NCBI GenBank assembly: GCA_016765535.1
Contig: JAESPQ010000054.1
Coordinates: 42,438-106,437, forward strand
Source of the DNA: Alteromonadaceae bacterium
GTDB lineage: Bacteria > Pseudomonadota > Gammaproteobacteria > Enterobacterales > Alteromonadaceae
DNA length: 64,000 nucleotides
Direction of reading: 5' to 3'
This document shows, one piece after another, positions 47,093-55,285 of the stretch. A program made the position numbers and the translations under genes. The stretch's first letter is position 1. Each line of letters begins with the position of its first letter. Below the pieces are notes generated by a model. That model was not told where the DNA came from and searched no databases. It saw only the letters and a list, made by a program, of their open reading frames with translations.

Positions 47093-47806
47093 GTGTCAGT
47101 AGATAGCTCAGAACAACGTTTAATTATTCTTGATACCGAAACAACCGGTATAAATCCTCGAGAAGGGCACCGTATTGTTGAAATTGGCTGTGTAGAAATG
47201 ATCAACCGTCAATTAACTGGTCGCAGTTATCATGTGTATATCAATCCATTATTTGAAATGGGTCAAGAGGTTATTAATATTCATGGTATAACCAATGACT
47301 TTTTACGTGATAAGCCTTTGTTTGCAGCCGTTGCTAACGATTTTATTAATTTTATTCGTGGGGCTGAACTGGTTATTCATAATGCTAAATTTGATATTGG
47401 TTTTATGGATCATGAGTTTGCACTATTAAATAAAGGTCTACAAAAAACTGAAGAATTTTGTACCGTTACCGATACATTAAAAGTATCTAAAGATGAATTT
47501 GGCTCACCTAAGACGTTAGATTTTTTGGCTAAACATTATCGTGTAGATAAATTAGTTGACCGTACCTATCACGGCGCATTAATTGATGCACAACTACTTG
47601 CTTTTGTTTATATAGAAATGACGCGTAAGCAAGAGGCGTTAAATTTAACCTCAGGCGATGGTGATAATACTAATGCAATTAGACGATTAAGTGATAATAG
47701 AGAGAGTTTACCTATTGTATACGCTAGCGCAGAACAAATTAACGCACATAAACAGCGCCTAAACGTAATAGAAAAAGAAGGTGGGACACCATTGTGGAAA
47801 AATTAA
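47093..47806 (+). CDS. dnaQ: DNA polymerase III epsilon subunit
   Basis: The 237-residue 3'-5' proofreading exonuclease has the three motifs LDTETTG (Exo I), HNAKFDIGFMD (Exo II) and YHGALIDAQLL (Exo III, HxAxxD type). A C-terminal tail of about 60 residues should bind the alpha subunit. It appears to start at GTG 47093. The stop overlaps the next gene by 13 bp. Standard pairing with rnhA on the other side supports the assignment. Confidence 0.97.
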   Translation: MSVDSSEQRLIILDTETTGINPREGHRIVEIGCVEMINRQLTGRSYHVYINPLFEMGQEVINIHGITNDFLRDKPLFAAVANDFINFIRGAELVIHNAKFDIGFMDHEFALLNKGLQKTEEFCTVTDTLKVSKDEFGSPKTLDFLAKHYRVDKLVDRTYHGALIDAQLLAFVYIEMTRKQEALNLTSGDGDNTNAIRRLSDNRESLPIVYASAEQINAHKQRLNVIEKEGGTPLWKN

Positions 47807-49098
47807 GTATTTGTTTACTACTCATCATTAGTTTTTTGCACCTTAATGCGCATGCTCAAGGTAAAACACAACAAAAAATAGATTATATAAAAAGTGACAA
47901 TATTACTAACCAAATACCTTATTTTGATAATCGTTTTCGCCTTGATGCCCAACTAGATGATATTACCATGCTGTTTTATCGTAAATCGGGTTCTGTACCC
48001 GTTATTTTGGTGCGCCCTGATGGCAGTAAATTACGAATAAGTGAACATGATAAGAGTAAAGTTGAATGGTTTGATGATGTTACTTTTGACATGATAAAAA
48101 TTAAAAAACCGATGCCTGGACCTTGGCAAGTTATTGGTGATATCTTACCGCAAAGCCAAATTTTAGTGGTTTCAGATGTAAAAATAGCGGTAGAACCTTT
48201 ACCTGATGTGATGTTGGCAGGTGAAACGTTAAAAATGGAAGGCAAGTTGTTTAATGGTGATTTAGCGATCAATAATCCTAAATTTAGAAATGTTGTGCAG
48301 TTAGATGTAGAGTTTATTAGTACCAATAATGCTTCTTATGAAAACTTTGGTTCGCCTGTTATAGAATTAACGACTTTTAGAGACGATGGTCTTGAATTAG
48401 ATGAATATGCCAACGACGGAATATTTACGGGAGAGTTTCAATTAACTATTCCTGCAGGTGAATGGGTACCGCTTTACCGCATAAAATTACCTATGGCTAC
48501 ACGTGAATTAAGACAACAACCCATTGTTTTACGCAAAAATCCGGTTTCAATGTCGGTTGATGTTGGTCAAGAAGATGGAGATTTTCATCGTGTTCATTTT
48601 ATTATTGATCCTAAATATGTTGATCCCGATAGCTTTATTTTTCAAGGAAAAATTACTTATCCCGATAGACAAGATGAACCTTTTTCGGTAACAGAAAAAA
48701 AAGGCGTCGATCATGTGAAGCAATTTGCTTATACCGAGCCAGGCGTACATCGTATTAATGTTAATGCTTTTGGCAAAACCATAAATGGTCGTGAGTTTCG
48801 TTTAATAGTGCCTGAATTTACTTTTAATGTGGAAGTTAATGTAGAGAGCACAAATAAAAGTAGTGATGATTCAACTGTTAATAGTCATAAGAACAATGTT
48901 CCAACAGAGAAAAAAATGACAGCAGCAGAAAAAATTGCGATGGATAATGCAGAATTAGAAAAAGTATTACAGCAGCAACAACAAAAAACAAAAAAACAGC
49001 AACAACAACAATGGATTATTATTGGTGCAGGCAATTTAATTATTATTATTTTAGGATTAGCTTTCTTTTTTATAATAAGAAAAAGAAAAGCAAAATAA
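47794..49098 (+). CDS. TIGR03503-type membrane-anchored protein
   Basis: The 434-residue product starts at GTG inside the end of dnaQ. It has an N-terminal signal or anchor sequence (about 1-22), a periplasmic region of beta-rich domains (residues 40-340), and a Gln-rich coiled coil (about 375-408). A single C-terminal transmembrane helix ends in a basic RKRKAK tail. This arrangement and its place next to dnaQ match the uncharacterised TIGR03503 family of gammaproteobacteria. It is probably a periplasmic domain held to the inner membrane by its C-terminus; function is unknown. Confidence 0.7.
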   Translation: MEKLSICLLLIISFLHLNAHAQGKTQQKIDYIKSDNITNQIPYFDNRFRLDAQLDDITMLFYRKSGSVPVILVRPDGSKLRISEHDKSKVEWFDDVTFDMIKIKKPMPGPWQVIGDILPQSQILVVSDVKIAVEPLPDVMLAGETLKMEGKLFNGDLAINNPKFRNVVQLDVEFISTNNASYENFGSPVIELTTFRDDGLELDEYANDGIFTGEFQLTIPAGEWVPLYRIKLPMATRELRQQPIVLRKNPVSMSVDVGQEDGDFHRVHFIIDPKYVDPDSFIFQGKITYPDRQDEPFSVTEKKGVDHVKQFAYTEPGVHRINVNAFGKTINGREFRLIVPEFTFNVEVNVESTNKSSDDSTVNSHKNNVPTEKKMTAAEKIAMDNAELEKVLQQQQQKTKKQQQQQWIIIGAGNLIIIILGLAFFFIIRKRKAK

Positions 49099-49293
49099 TT
49101 AATTGCTGTCTAGGTAGCCTTAGTTGACTGATATTGATTAGTTTTAAACAGTTTTTGTTGGGAATTTCAACTTATTGTTCAGCAAATGTGCAAACGATAA
49201 AATAGTGAAAAAAAGATGTTGACTCAACATCATCATAACCGTATTATTCACGCCGCTCTCAACGAGAGATGTAAAAAGCTTTATATAGTGCAG

Positions 49294-49371
49294 CTAAGTG
49301 AGTATCAGTTGGTTAGGTTAATATCCAGTGGCCTGTCACTTAAAGTATTATGGTTAGAGTACCTAAAACTC
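49294..49371 (+). pseudogene. Decayed tRNA-Asp copy A
   Basis: TCAGTTGGTTAG (D-arm), GGCCTGTCAC (anticodon loop with GTC) and a GGTTAGAGTACC T-arm echo are in the right order, but the acceptor stem is lost and the anticodon stem broken. It forms a tandem 97-bp unit with copy B. It lies on the same strand as the three intact genes. Confidence 0.6.
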
Positions 49372-49390
49372 AAAAGCTTTAATAGTGCAG

Positions 49391-49467
49391 CGGAGTGGGT
49401 GTCAGTTGGTTAGAAAATATCCAGTGGCCTGTCACTTAAAGTATTATGGTTAGAGTACCTAAAGCTC
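49391..49467 (+). pseudogene. Decayed tRNA-Asp copy B
   Basis: It begins GGAGTGGGTGTCAGTTGGTTAG, close to the intact tRNA start (GGAGTGGTAGTTCAGTTGGTTAG). Then AAAATATCCAGTGGCCTGTCACTTAAAG diverges from the anticodon stem, and the 3' acceptor strand and CCA are absent. Not expected to fold or be charged. Confidence 0.65.
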
Positions 49468-49487
49468 AAAAGCTTTAATAGTGCAGC

Positions 49488-49564
49488 GGAGTGGTAGTTC
49501 AGTTGGTTAGAATACCGGCCTGTCACGCCGGGGGTCGCGGGTTCGAGTCCCGTCCACTCCGCCA
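49488..49564 (+). tRNA. tRNA-Asp(GUC), intact copy 1
   Basis: 77 nt including encoded CCA. GGAGTGG pairs with CCACTCC in a 7-bp acceptor stem, and the D-arm is TAGTTCAGTTGGTTAGAATA. The anticodon stem is CCGGC/GCCGG with the GTC anticodon at 49522-49524, and the T-arm is CGGGTTCGAGTCCCG. It closely matches E. coli tRNA-Asp. Confidence 0.98.
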
Positions 49565-49703
49565 ATTTATTAAAGGTATGTTGTGTTTTTAATGATAAAC
49601 TTACTCTTATTCCCGTGACAGGAATACTATTGAGTGTTAAAGAAACAACAAGAGGTTAGAGCACCTTAAAAACTCAATTAAGTGTTTACTTAAGTAATAG
49701 TGC

Positions 49704-49780
49704 GGAGTGGTAGTTCAGTTGGTTAGAATACCGGCCTGTCACGCCGGGGGTCGCGGGTTCGAGTCCCGTCCACTCCGCCA
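49704..49780 (+). tRNA. tRNA-Asp(GUC), intact copy 2
   Basis: Identical to copy 1 over all 77 nt. The 139-bp spacer before it contains GGTTAGAGCACCTTAAAAACTCA, an echo of the decayed units upstream. Confidence 0.98.
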
Positions 49781-49812
49781 ACTTATTTAAAACTTAAAAG
49801 AAGCAAATCAGC

Positions 49813-49889
49813 GGAGTGGTAGTTCAGTTGGTTAGAATACCGGCCTGTCACGCCGGGGGTCGCGGGTTCGAGTCCCGTCCACTCCGCCA
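49813..49889 (+). tRNA. tRNA-Asp(GUC), intact copy 3
   Basis: Identical to copies 1 and 2 with encoded CCA. It is 32 bp from copy 2. Its CCA end begins a tandem 167-bp repeat unit downstream. Confidence 0.98.
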
Positions 49890-49968
49890 ACTTTGTTTCT
49901 TGCTTCAGTTAATTCTTCCATTACTTCCATTAATCATTTTCAATCTAAAATTAAACAACTAAAACAGA

Positions 49969-50056
49969 TATGGTAGTTCAGTTGGTTAGCTATTATTTAA
50001 AATATAGCGGCCTGTCACGCCGGGGCGCGCGGGTTCGAGTCCCGTCCACTCCGCCA
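49969..50056 (+). pseudogene. Damaged tRNA-Asp copy 4
   Basis: It keeps TGGTAGTTCAGTTGGTTAG, the anticodon arm GGCCTGTCACGCCGG, the T-arm GGGTTCGAGTCCC and the 3' end CCACTCCGCCA. The 5' acceptor strand (GGAG) is replaced by AGATA, and extra AT-rich nucleotides interrupt the D-anticodon junction. Without a paired acceptor stem it should not be functional. Confidence 0.75.
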
Positions 50057-50136
50057 ACTTTGTTTCTTGCTTCAGTTAATTTTTCCATTACTTCCATTAA
50101 TCATTTTCAATCTAAAATTAAACAACTAAAACAGAT

Positions 50137-50212
50137 ATGGTAGTTCAATTGGTTAGCTATTATTTGAAATATAGCTGCCTGTCGCTGGTTAGAGTCCCTA
50201 AAACGAAACCAA
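50137..50212 (+). pseudogene. Strongly decayed tRNA-Asp copy 5
   Basis: It continues the same tandem unit with TGGTAGTTCAATTGGTTAG, then GCCTGTC, CTGGTTAGAGTCCC and an ACCAAC end. Anticodon stem and T-arm pairing are lost. It is one more step along the decay seen in copy 4. Confidence 0.65.
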
Positions 50213-50220
50213 CTTTGTTT

Positions 50221-50404
50221 CTTAATATTATATCCCTCATTTTAAATTCTTATATATAAAGCATTTCAATAATATTAATTATCATCATCATTTTTTATTC
50301 TATATTAACTTTTTCTTATTAATTACCGTTATTACTTTACAAGCGCGAATGACTGTGGATAATCGCGACATTATCTTTGTTACCACTAATTATAGTTGTT
50401 TAAT
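50221..50404. other. AT-rich gap between the tRNA-Asp array and miaE
   Basis: The gap is AT-rich and has no gene. No clear tRNA operon terminator hairpin is visible. A miaE promoter must lie here. Confidence 0.4.
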
Positions 50405-50977
50405 ATGTTTGAATTAAAATACCATACGCCGCCAGAATGGGCACAAGTTGTATTATCTGATTTTGATGCCTTTTTAATTGATCATGCTGCGGCAGAAAAG
50501 AAAGCATCAGGCATGGCAATGTCGTTGATTTCACATTACCCTAACCGTAAAAATTTAGTACGTGCTATGGCTGATTTAGCTATTGAAGAATTGATCCATT
50601 TCAAACAAGTATTAAAACTTATTCAAACGCGAGATATTGAATTAGGACCCGATAGTAAAGATCAATATATTCATCAAATTAGAGCTGCTTTCCGCAAAGG
50701 CAGTGATGTATTTTTTATGGATAGATTAATTGTTGCAGCAGTAATAGAAGCCCGTGGTTATGAACGTTTTTCTTTAGTAGGTGAGGCTTTGCCCGCAGGT
50801 AAAGACAAAGACTTATACAGCACTATTGCTAAATCAGAAGAAAAGCATAAAAATTTATTTATTGAATTGGCGCATGAATATTTTGATAAAGAAGATGTTA
50901 ATCAACGTCTTGATGAAATACTTGATTTAGAAGCAGAAATTTGCCGTAAGTTACCATTTCGTGCTGCTTTACATTAA
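50405..50977 (+). CDS. miaE: tRNA-(ms2io6A37) hydroxylase MiaE
   Basis: The 190-residue non-haem di-iron enzyme hydroxylates the isopentenyl group of ms2i6A37 in tRNAs that read U-initial codons. Iron ligands are expected in HAAAEKKASGMA, ADLAIEELIHFKQV (ExxH) and the second set VIEARGYERF and SEEKHKNLFIEL. The start is taken at ATG 50405; a TTG nine bases earlier adds nothing. Although it follows a tRNA array, its substrates do not include tRNA-Asp, so the closeness is likely accidental. Activity needs oxygen. Confidence 0.93.
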   Translation: MFELKYHTPPEWAQVVLSDFDAFLIDHAAAEKKASGMAMSLISHYPNRKNLVRAMADLAIEELIHFKQVLKLIQTRDIELGPDSKDQYIHQIRAAFRKGSDVFFMDRLIVAAVIEARGYERFSLVGEALPAGKDKDLYSTIAKSEEKHKNLFIELAHEYFDKEDVNQRLDEILDLEAEICRKLPFRAALH

Positions 50978-51009
50978 TGTTTTATCTTACTAAGTCAAAT
51001 TAGTTTGTG

Positions 51010-52221
51010 ATGACAAAAAATATCACTAAGTATTTAGCCAATTATGCGGAACAAGAAACAGCGTTGCTAATGGACTTTCCATCAGCGCAATGTTTTACGC
51101 ATAGCGTTGTTATTCCTGCCTATAAAGAAAGTAATGATTTTATTCAGCGTTTAGTTCAAAGTGAATTAGCTCAGCAAAATGTATTATTTATTATTGTAAT
51201 TAATCAACCAGACAGTGATAACGATACAAGATTACAACAGCAACTTTTTCAACACTGTAATATTGCTGGTGAGCTTGTGTGGCAGCACAAATCATTAAGC
51301 TTAATGATAATAAAACAAAGTAATAGTGCGTTATTAATTGTAGATCGTTTTACCAGCCCCATTCCTGAAAAATTAGGTGTGGGTTTAGCCCGTAAACTAG
51401 GCACAGATCTCGCTTTAGCATTAGTGAATAAAAAACAAATACAATCGTCATGGCTTTGTTCTACCGATGCCGATGTTCATTTACCTAAGCATTATTTTAA
51501 CGCATTAAGCAATTTTAAAAACTCAGTTGCCGCTTGTTATAATTTTTATCATTACAGTGACGATAAAAACATTCATCAAGCTAATTTTTTATACGAACAA
51601 GCATTGCGTTATTATGTTGCGGGATTAACCTATGCAAAGTCTCCTTATGATTTTTTTACTATTGGTAGCATTTTAGCCTTTAATACCAATGCTTATGCGA
51701 GTGTACGTGGTTTTCCTAAACGCAGTGCAGGGGAAGATTTTTATCTATTGAACAAGCTTGCTAAATTAGGAAAAGTCAGTTTTATAAAAGATTGTGTGAT
51801 AAAAATTGATGCCCGCACTTCAGATCGCGTCCCTTTTGGTACGGGTCCAGCCGTTACTGAAATATTAGCATTACAAGCAGCAGGGCAAGAGTATTGTTAT
51901 TATCACCCTGAGGTTTTTGAACATCTTAAACAGGTATTAAATGACTTTAAAAGTTTGTGGGCATATCGACAACAATTATCCCTTTGGTATAACAGCCAAC
52001 AAGCTATTATTTGTGATGCGTTAAAAAGTATTGGTTTAGACAATTTTGTAAAAAAACAAAATGAAGCAACAGAGCAACAATTTACTAAACAATTAATCGT
52101 CTGGTTTGACGCGTTTAAAACGCTAAAATTTATTCATGCATTAAGAGAGTATGGTTTAGCCGATATTCCCTTAAAAGATGCTATAGCTTTAGCTAGTTTT
52201 TCGGTAATGACAGAGCAATAA
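51010..52221 (+). CDS. Glycosyltransferase family 2-like protein
   Basis: The 403-residue soluble protein has a GT-A-like start: VVIPAYKESNDFIQRL near residue 30, and a DXD-like CSTDADVHLP near residue 155. A later SAGEDFYLLNKLAKLG segment with its acidic pair is typical of GT2 enzymes (acceptor-activation region). Donor and acceptor are unknown. ATG 51010 is used; a GTG directly precedes it. Its last 33 bp overlap the rhombosortase gene on the other strand. No polysaccharide operon surrounds it, so its product is not predictable. Confidence 0.75.
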   Translation: MTKNITKYLANYAEQETALLMDFPSAQCFTHSVVIPAYKESNDFIQRLVQSELAQQNVLFIIVINQPDSDNDTRLQQQLFQHCNIAGELVWQHKSLSLMIIKQSNSALLIVDRFTSPIPEKLGVGLARKLGTDLALALVNKKQIQSSWLCSTDADVHLPKHYFNALSNFKNSVAACYNFYHYSDDKNIHQANFLYEQALRYYVAGLTYAKSPYDFFTIGSILAFNTNAYASVRGFPKRSAGEDFYLLNKLAKLGKVSFIKDCVIKIDARTSDRVPFGTGPAVTEILALQAAGQEYCYYHPEVFEHLKQVLNDFKSLWAYRQQLSLWYNSQQAIICDALKSIGLDNFVKKQNEATEQQFTKQLIVWFDAFKTLKFIHALREYGLADIPLKDAIALASFSVMTEQ

Positions 52222-52797
52222 ATACATGACGCTAAAAATTAAGCCGCCAATAGCGCCCCATAAATGTGCATTTACAGCAACATTAGCGCCGATTAAGTTT
52301 ACAACATCGGCACTGGCACCAAAAAATTGCTCGTGTGCTATTTTTAGCCACACGCCAATAAATAACAAATAGCCAGTTTTATCGCCTTGTTTTATATCCA
52401 TTATTGCACCAAAAACAAAGATGCCATGTAATACGCCAGATAAGCCCACATATTGTTGTAAACTGGTATCAAAAAAATATAAACCTAAACTACAAGAGAG
52501 TGCAGAAAATAAAAATAATGCGCTATAAATTTTAATCGTATAAAAATGACCATGCAACGCCCAAAGCATGATTAATGCGGCTAAATTAAGTAATAAATGG
52601 TTTAAGTTAGTATGAAAAAAATGTCCGCTTAATAAACGCCACCATTGCCCTTCAGTTATGGCGCTACGTTGATAGACTAATAAATCAATGAGTTGATCAT
52701 TAAAAATAAAAGCGAGTAGGGCAAGTAAAATAATTAATGCAGGAACAAGTAAAGCTTGTACTGATATTGGCCAAGCGCGTTTAATGGTTAAAGACAT
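52189..52797 (-). CDS. rrtA: Rhombosortase, GlyGly-CTERM processing rhomboid protease
   Basis: The 202-residue membrane protease has about six transmembrane helices. The serine nucleophile sits in GLSGVLHG near residue 118, and the histidine in NAHLWGAIGG near residue 178. An early SGHFFHTNLNHLLLN segment with His/Asn is typical of the rhombosortase subgroup. It trims the C-terminal GlyGly-CTERM tail of exported proteins and leads to their surface attachment, linked to type II secretion. No GlyGly-CTERM substrate is visible in this window. It is convergent with and overlaps the upstream glycosyltransferase gene. Confidence 0.88.
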   Translation of the reverse strand: MSLTIKRAWPISVQALLVPALIILLALLAFIFNDQLIDLLVYQRSAITEGQWWRLLSGHFFHTNLNHLLLNLAALIMLWALHGHFYTIKIYSALFLFSALSCSLGLYFFDTSLQQYVGLSGVLHGIFVFGAIMDIKQGDKTGYLLFIGVWLKIAHEQFFGASADVVNLIGANVAVNAHLWGAIGGLIFSVMYLLLCHYRKTS

Positions 52798-52946
52798 ATT
52801 TTTGCAAGTATATAAAAATAAAAAGTTAGAGTAGCAAAATAATCGCTTAATGAAAAAAATTTAATTACATAGCTTTGGTATTAATTTTATAATTTAAGTA
52901 TTATCCATGCTATCAACATTCAGTATTATTAATTTAAGGTAATGTT

Positions 52947-53477
52947 TTGCATCATTCTACTATTCTCAATAAGCACATCAACAGCATTTTATTCGTCTGT
53001 ATGGGCAATATATGTCGCTCACCTAGCGCTGAAGCTATCTTTAAAGCTAAAGCCATACAACAAGGTTTAAATTTAGAGATTGACTCTGCAGGAACTATTG
53101 CAGCGCATGTTGGTGAAACACCAGACAAACGCTCACAAGCGGCAGCTAAGGCACGTGGTTATTCATTTACAGGTATTAGATCTCGACAAGTAAATAGCAA
53201 TGACTTTGAGCACTTTGATTTAATTTTAGCGATGGATTTTGATAATTTGACAAATTTAAAACAAATGGCAGAGCAGCACTCTGGTAATAATAAGCATCAC
53301 AAAATCAAACTTTTTTTAGATTTTTTACCTGCTAACACTATAAGCAATTTTAATGAGCAAGAAGTGCCCGATCCTTATTATGGTGGAGAGCAAGGTTTTG
53401 AGCATGTGGTTGATTTAATTGAAAGTGCTAGTGATGGTTTACTTAAAGCGCTGCATAACGCAGGAGAAAAAGCGTAA
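52947..53477 (+). CDS. Low-molecular-weight protein tyrosine phosphatase
   Basis: The 176-residue phosphatase has the CX5R loop VCMGNICRSPSAE (Cys18) at the N-terminus and the general-acid Asp in VPDPYYGG near residue 140. A TTG start at 52947 is indicated, since the next Met lies inside the catalytic loop. It may dephosphorylate bacterial tyrosine kinases or small phospho-substrates. It is first in an operon with the Atm1-type exporter (3-bp gap), DUF1415 and LysE-family genes; no tyrosine kinase gene is near. Confidence 0.88.
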   Translation: MHHSTILNKHINSILFVCMGNICRSPSAEAIFKAKAIQQGLNLEIDSAGTIAAHVGETPDKRSQAAAKARGYSFTGIRSRQVNSNDFEHFDLILAMDFDNLTNLKQMAEQHSGNNKHHKIKLFLDFLPANTISNFNEQEVPDPYYGGEQGFEHVVDLIESASDGLLKALHNAGEKA

Positions 53478-53480
53478 TCA

Positions 53481-55283
53481 ATGAGACATTTTAATCAGCC
53501 GAGTATTGAAACGGATAAATTTAATTGGCACGTAGTTAAACTATTATGGCCATTTTTATTAGAATATAAATATCGTGTAGGCTTGGCATTAAGTTGTTTA
53601 GTATTAACTAAAGTCGCTAGTGTTTATTTGCCTTTTGTTTTAAAAGATATTGTTGATGTACTAGATAAAAGTAAAGATATTAGTGCCAGTGCAAGCACCT
53701 TTATTGTGCCGTTTGGCTTAGTGGCTGCTTATGGTTTAGTACGATTAACCACCGTTATTTTTGCTGAATTGCGCGATACGCTTTTTGCGCGCGTTACCGA
53801 ACGCGCTATTCGCCGTATTGGTTTACAAGTATTTCGTCATTTACACCAACTTGATCTCGACTTTCACCTAAATCGTCAAACAGGGGGGTTATCGCGCGAT
53901 ATTGATCGTGGCACCTCGGGCATTAGTTTTTTAATGCGTTTTATGATTTTTAATATTATTCCAACCTTATTTGAAATCACTATGGTGATCAGTATATTAC
54001 TGGTTAATTACGGTATTTGGTTTGCGTTGATCACGTTAACCTCGGTTATTGTTTATGTACTTTATTCAATAAAAGCCACCCAATGGCGTACTCGTTATGT
54101 ACGTGCGGCCAATAAAGCCGATTCATCCAGTAATACTCGCGCCATAGACAGTTTAATTAATTACGAAACCGTTAAATATTTTACCAATGAAGAGCATGAA
54201 GCGAAAGCGTATGATCAACAATTAACCCAATGGGAAACCGCTAAGCTGCAAAATAGACTGTCATTATTTACGTTAAATGGCGGGCAAGCGTTGATCATTT
54301 CATTAGCGATGACCGCAATGCTAGCGCTGGCTTCTTATCAAGTTGCCCATCAAAAAATGACTTTAGGTGATTTTGTCTTAGTTAATGCTTTTATGATGCA
54401 GCTTTTTATCCCACTAAATTTCTTAGGCTTTGTTTATCGCGAAATGAAAGGTTCACTAGCGAATATTGAAAACTTTTTTGGTTTGTTACAAAAAAAGCCA
54501 AAAGTTAATGATATTGCTCATGCACCAGAGTTAAAAATTAATACAGGTGAGATTATTTTTGACAATATTAGTTTTCATTATCAAGCAGAGAGACCGATAT
54601 TAAAAAATGTTTCTTTTACCATCCCAGCAGGCAAAAAAGTGGCGATTGTGGGTGAAAGTGGTTCGGGAAAATCAACCTTGGTTAAATTGTTATTTCGTTT
54701 TTATGATGTTACGCAGGGCATTATTTTTATTGATCAGCAAGCGATTGATCAAGTAACACAATTATCATTACGACAACATATCGGCATAGTGCCGCAAGAC
54801 ACGGTATTGTTTAATGATACTTTATTAGAAAATGTTCGTTATGGTCGGCCACAAGCCAATGATGATGAAGTGCATAAGGCTATTGAACTGGCTTATTTAA
54901 CTAAATTTGTACAATCATTACCTGATGGTGTAAATACCGTGGTTGGTGAACGTGGCTTAAAACTCTCAGGAGGTGAAAAACAACGTGTTGCTATTGCTCG
55001 AACTATTTTAAAAAATCCCGCTATTTTAGTCTTTGATGAAGCAACCTCATCATTAGACAGCCGCTCTGAACAAGCTATTTTATCGGCCATTGACAATGTT
55101 AGTCAAAATCATACTAGCTTAGTTATTGCTCATCGTTTATCAACCATCACCAATGCAGATAATATTATCGTGCTTCATCAAGGCGAAATAATAGAGCAGG
55201 GCAATCATCAGCAATTATTAAATAATCAGTCTCATTATTATAAAATGTGGCAAATTCAACAATCTACTGAACAAGCAGAATAA
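53481..55283 (+). CDS. Atm1-type heavy-metal/glutathione ABC exporter
   Basis: The 600-residue half-transporter has six transmembrane helices (residues 25-320), then an ATPase domain with Walker A GESGSGKST, signature LSGGEKQR and Walker B ILVFDEATSSLD. The transmembrane segment DFHLNRQTGGLSRDIDRGT and FVYREMKGSLANIENFF match the Atm1/ABCB7 family. In bacteria, Atm1 relatives export glutathione-bound metals or sulphur compounds and give heavy-metal resistance. It is in an operon with a phosphatase and DUF1415. Confidence 0.88.
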   Translation: MRHFNQPSIETDKFNWHVVKLLWPFLLEYKYRVGLALSCLVLTKVASVYLPFVLKDIVDVLDKSKDISASASTFIVPFGLVAAYGLVRLTTVIFAELRDTLFARVTERAIRRIGLQVFRHLHQLDLDFHLNRQTGGLSRDIDRGTSGISFLMRFMIFNIIPTLFEITMVISILLVNYGIWFALITLTSVIVYVLYSIKATQWRTRYVRAANKADSSSNTRAIDSLINYETVKYFTNEEHEAKAYDQQLTQWETAKLQNRLSLFTLNGGQALIISLAMTAMLALASYQVAHQKMTLGDFVLVNAFMMQLFIPLNFLGFVYREMKGSLANIENFFGLLQKKPKVNDIAHAPELKINTGEIIFDNISFHYQAERPILKNVSFTIPAGKKVAIVGESGSGKSTLVKLLFRFYDVTQGIIFIDQQAIDQVTQLSLRQHIGIVPQDTVLFNDTLLENVRYGRPQANDDEVHKAIELAYLTKFVQSLPDGVNTVVGERGLKLSGGEKQRVAIARTILKNPAILVFDEATSSLDSRSEQAILSAIDNVSQNHTSLVIAHRLSTITNADNIIVLHQGEIIEQGNHQQLLNNQSHYYKMWQIQQSTEQAE

Positions 55284-55285
55284 AC

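Larger units (their letters stand above)
49288..49480 (+). repeat. Two tandem 97/96-bp repeat units upstream of the tRNA-Asp genes
   Basis: Units start at 49288 and 49385 with GTGCAG. They share TCAGTTGGTTAG, AATATCCAGTGGCCTGTCAC, TTAAAGTATTATGGTTAGAG and CTCAAAAGCTTTAATA, differing at few positions. The third GTGCAG (49481) leads into the first intact tRNA-Asp, showing that the units are decayed or rearranged tRNA copies plus spacer. Confidence 0.75.
49887..50220 (+). repeat. Tandem 167/155-bp repeat downstream of the tRNA-Asp genes
   Basis: Unit 1 starts at 49887, unit 2 at 50054 and a third start at 50209, each opening CCAACTTTGTTTCTT. Units share the run from CTTGCTTCAGTTAATT to GGTTAGCTATTATTT nearly unchanged, including ACTAAAACAGATATGGTAGTTCA. 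Each unit ends with a tRNA-Asp-like segment, well kept in unit 1 and strongly decayed in unit 2. Confidence 0.8.

Noticed and set aside
49216..49413. A 65-codon open frame overlapping the tRNA-Asp array
   Set aside because: It lies in decayed tRNA repeat units and its sequence follows the repeat; no ribosome-binding site or protein pattern.
49288..50220. CRISPR array
   Set aside because: The repeats are about 96 to 167 bp, contain tRNA parts, and are not separated by short unique spacers.
52942..53000. Start of the LMW phosphatase at ATG 52942
   Set aside because: That ATG is in a different frame from the CX5R motif; the TTG at 52947 is in frame.
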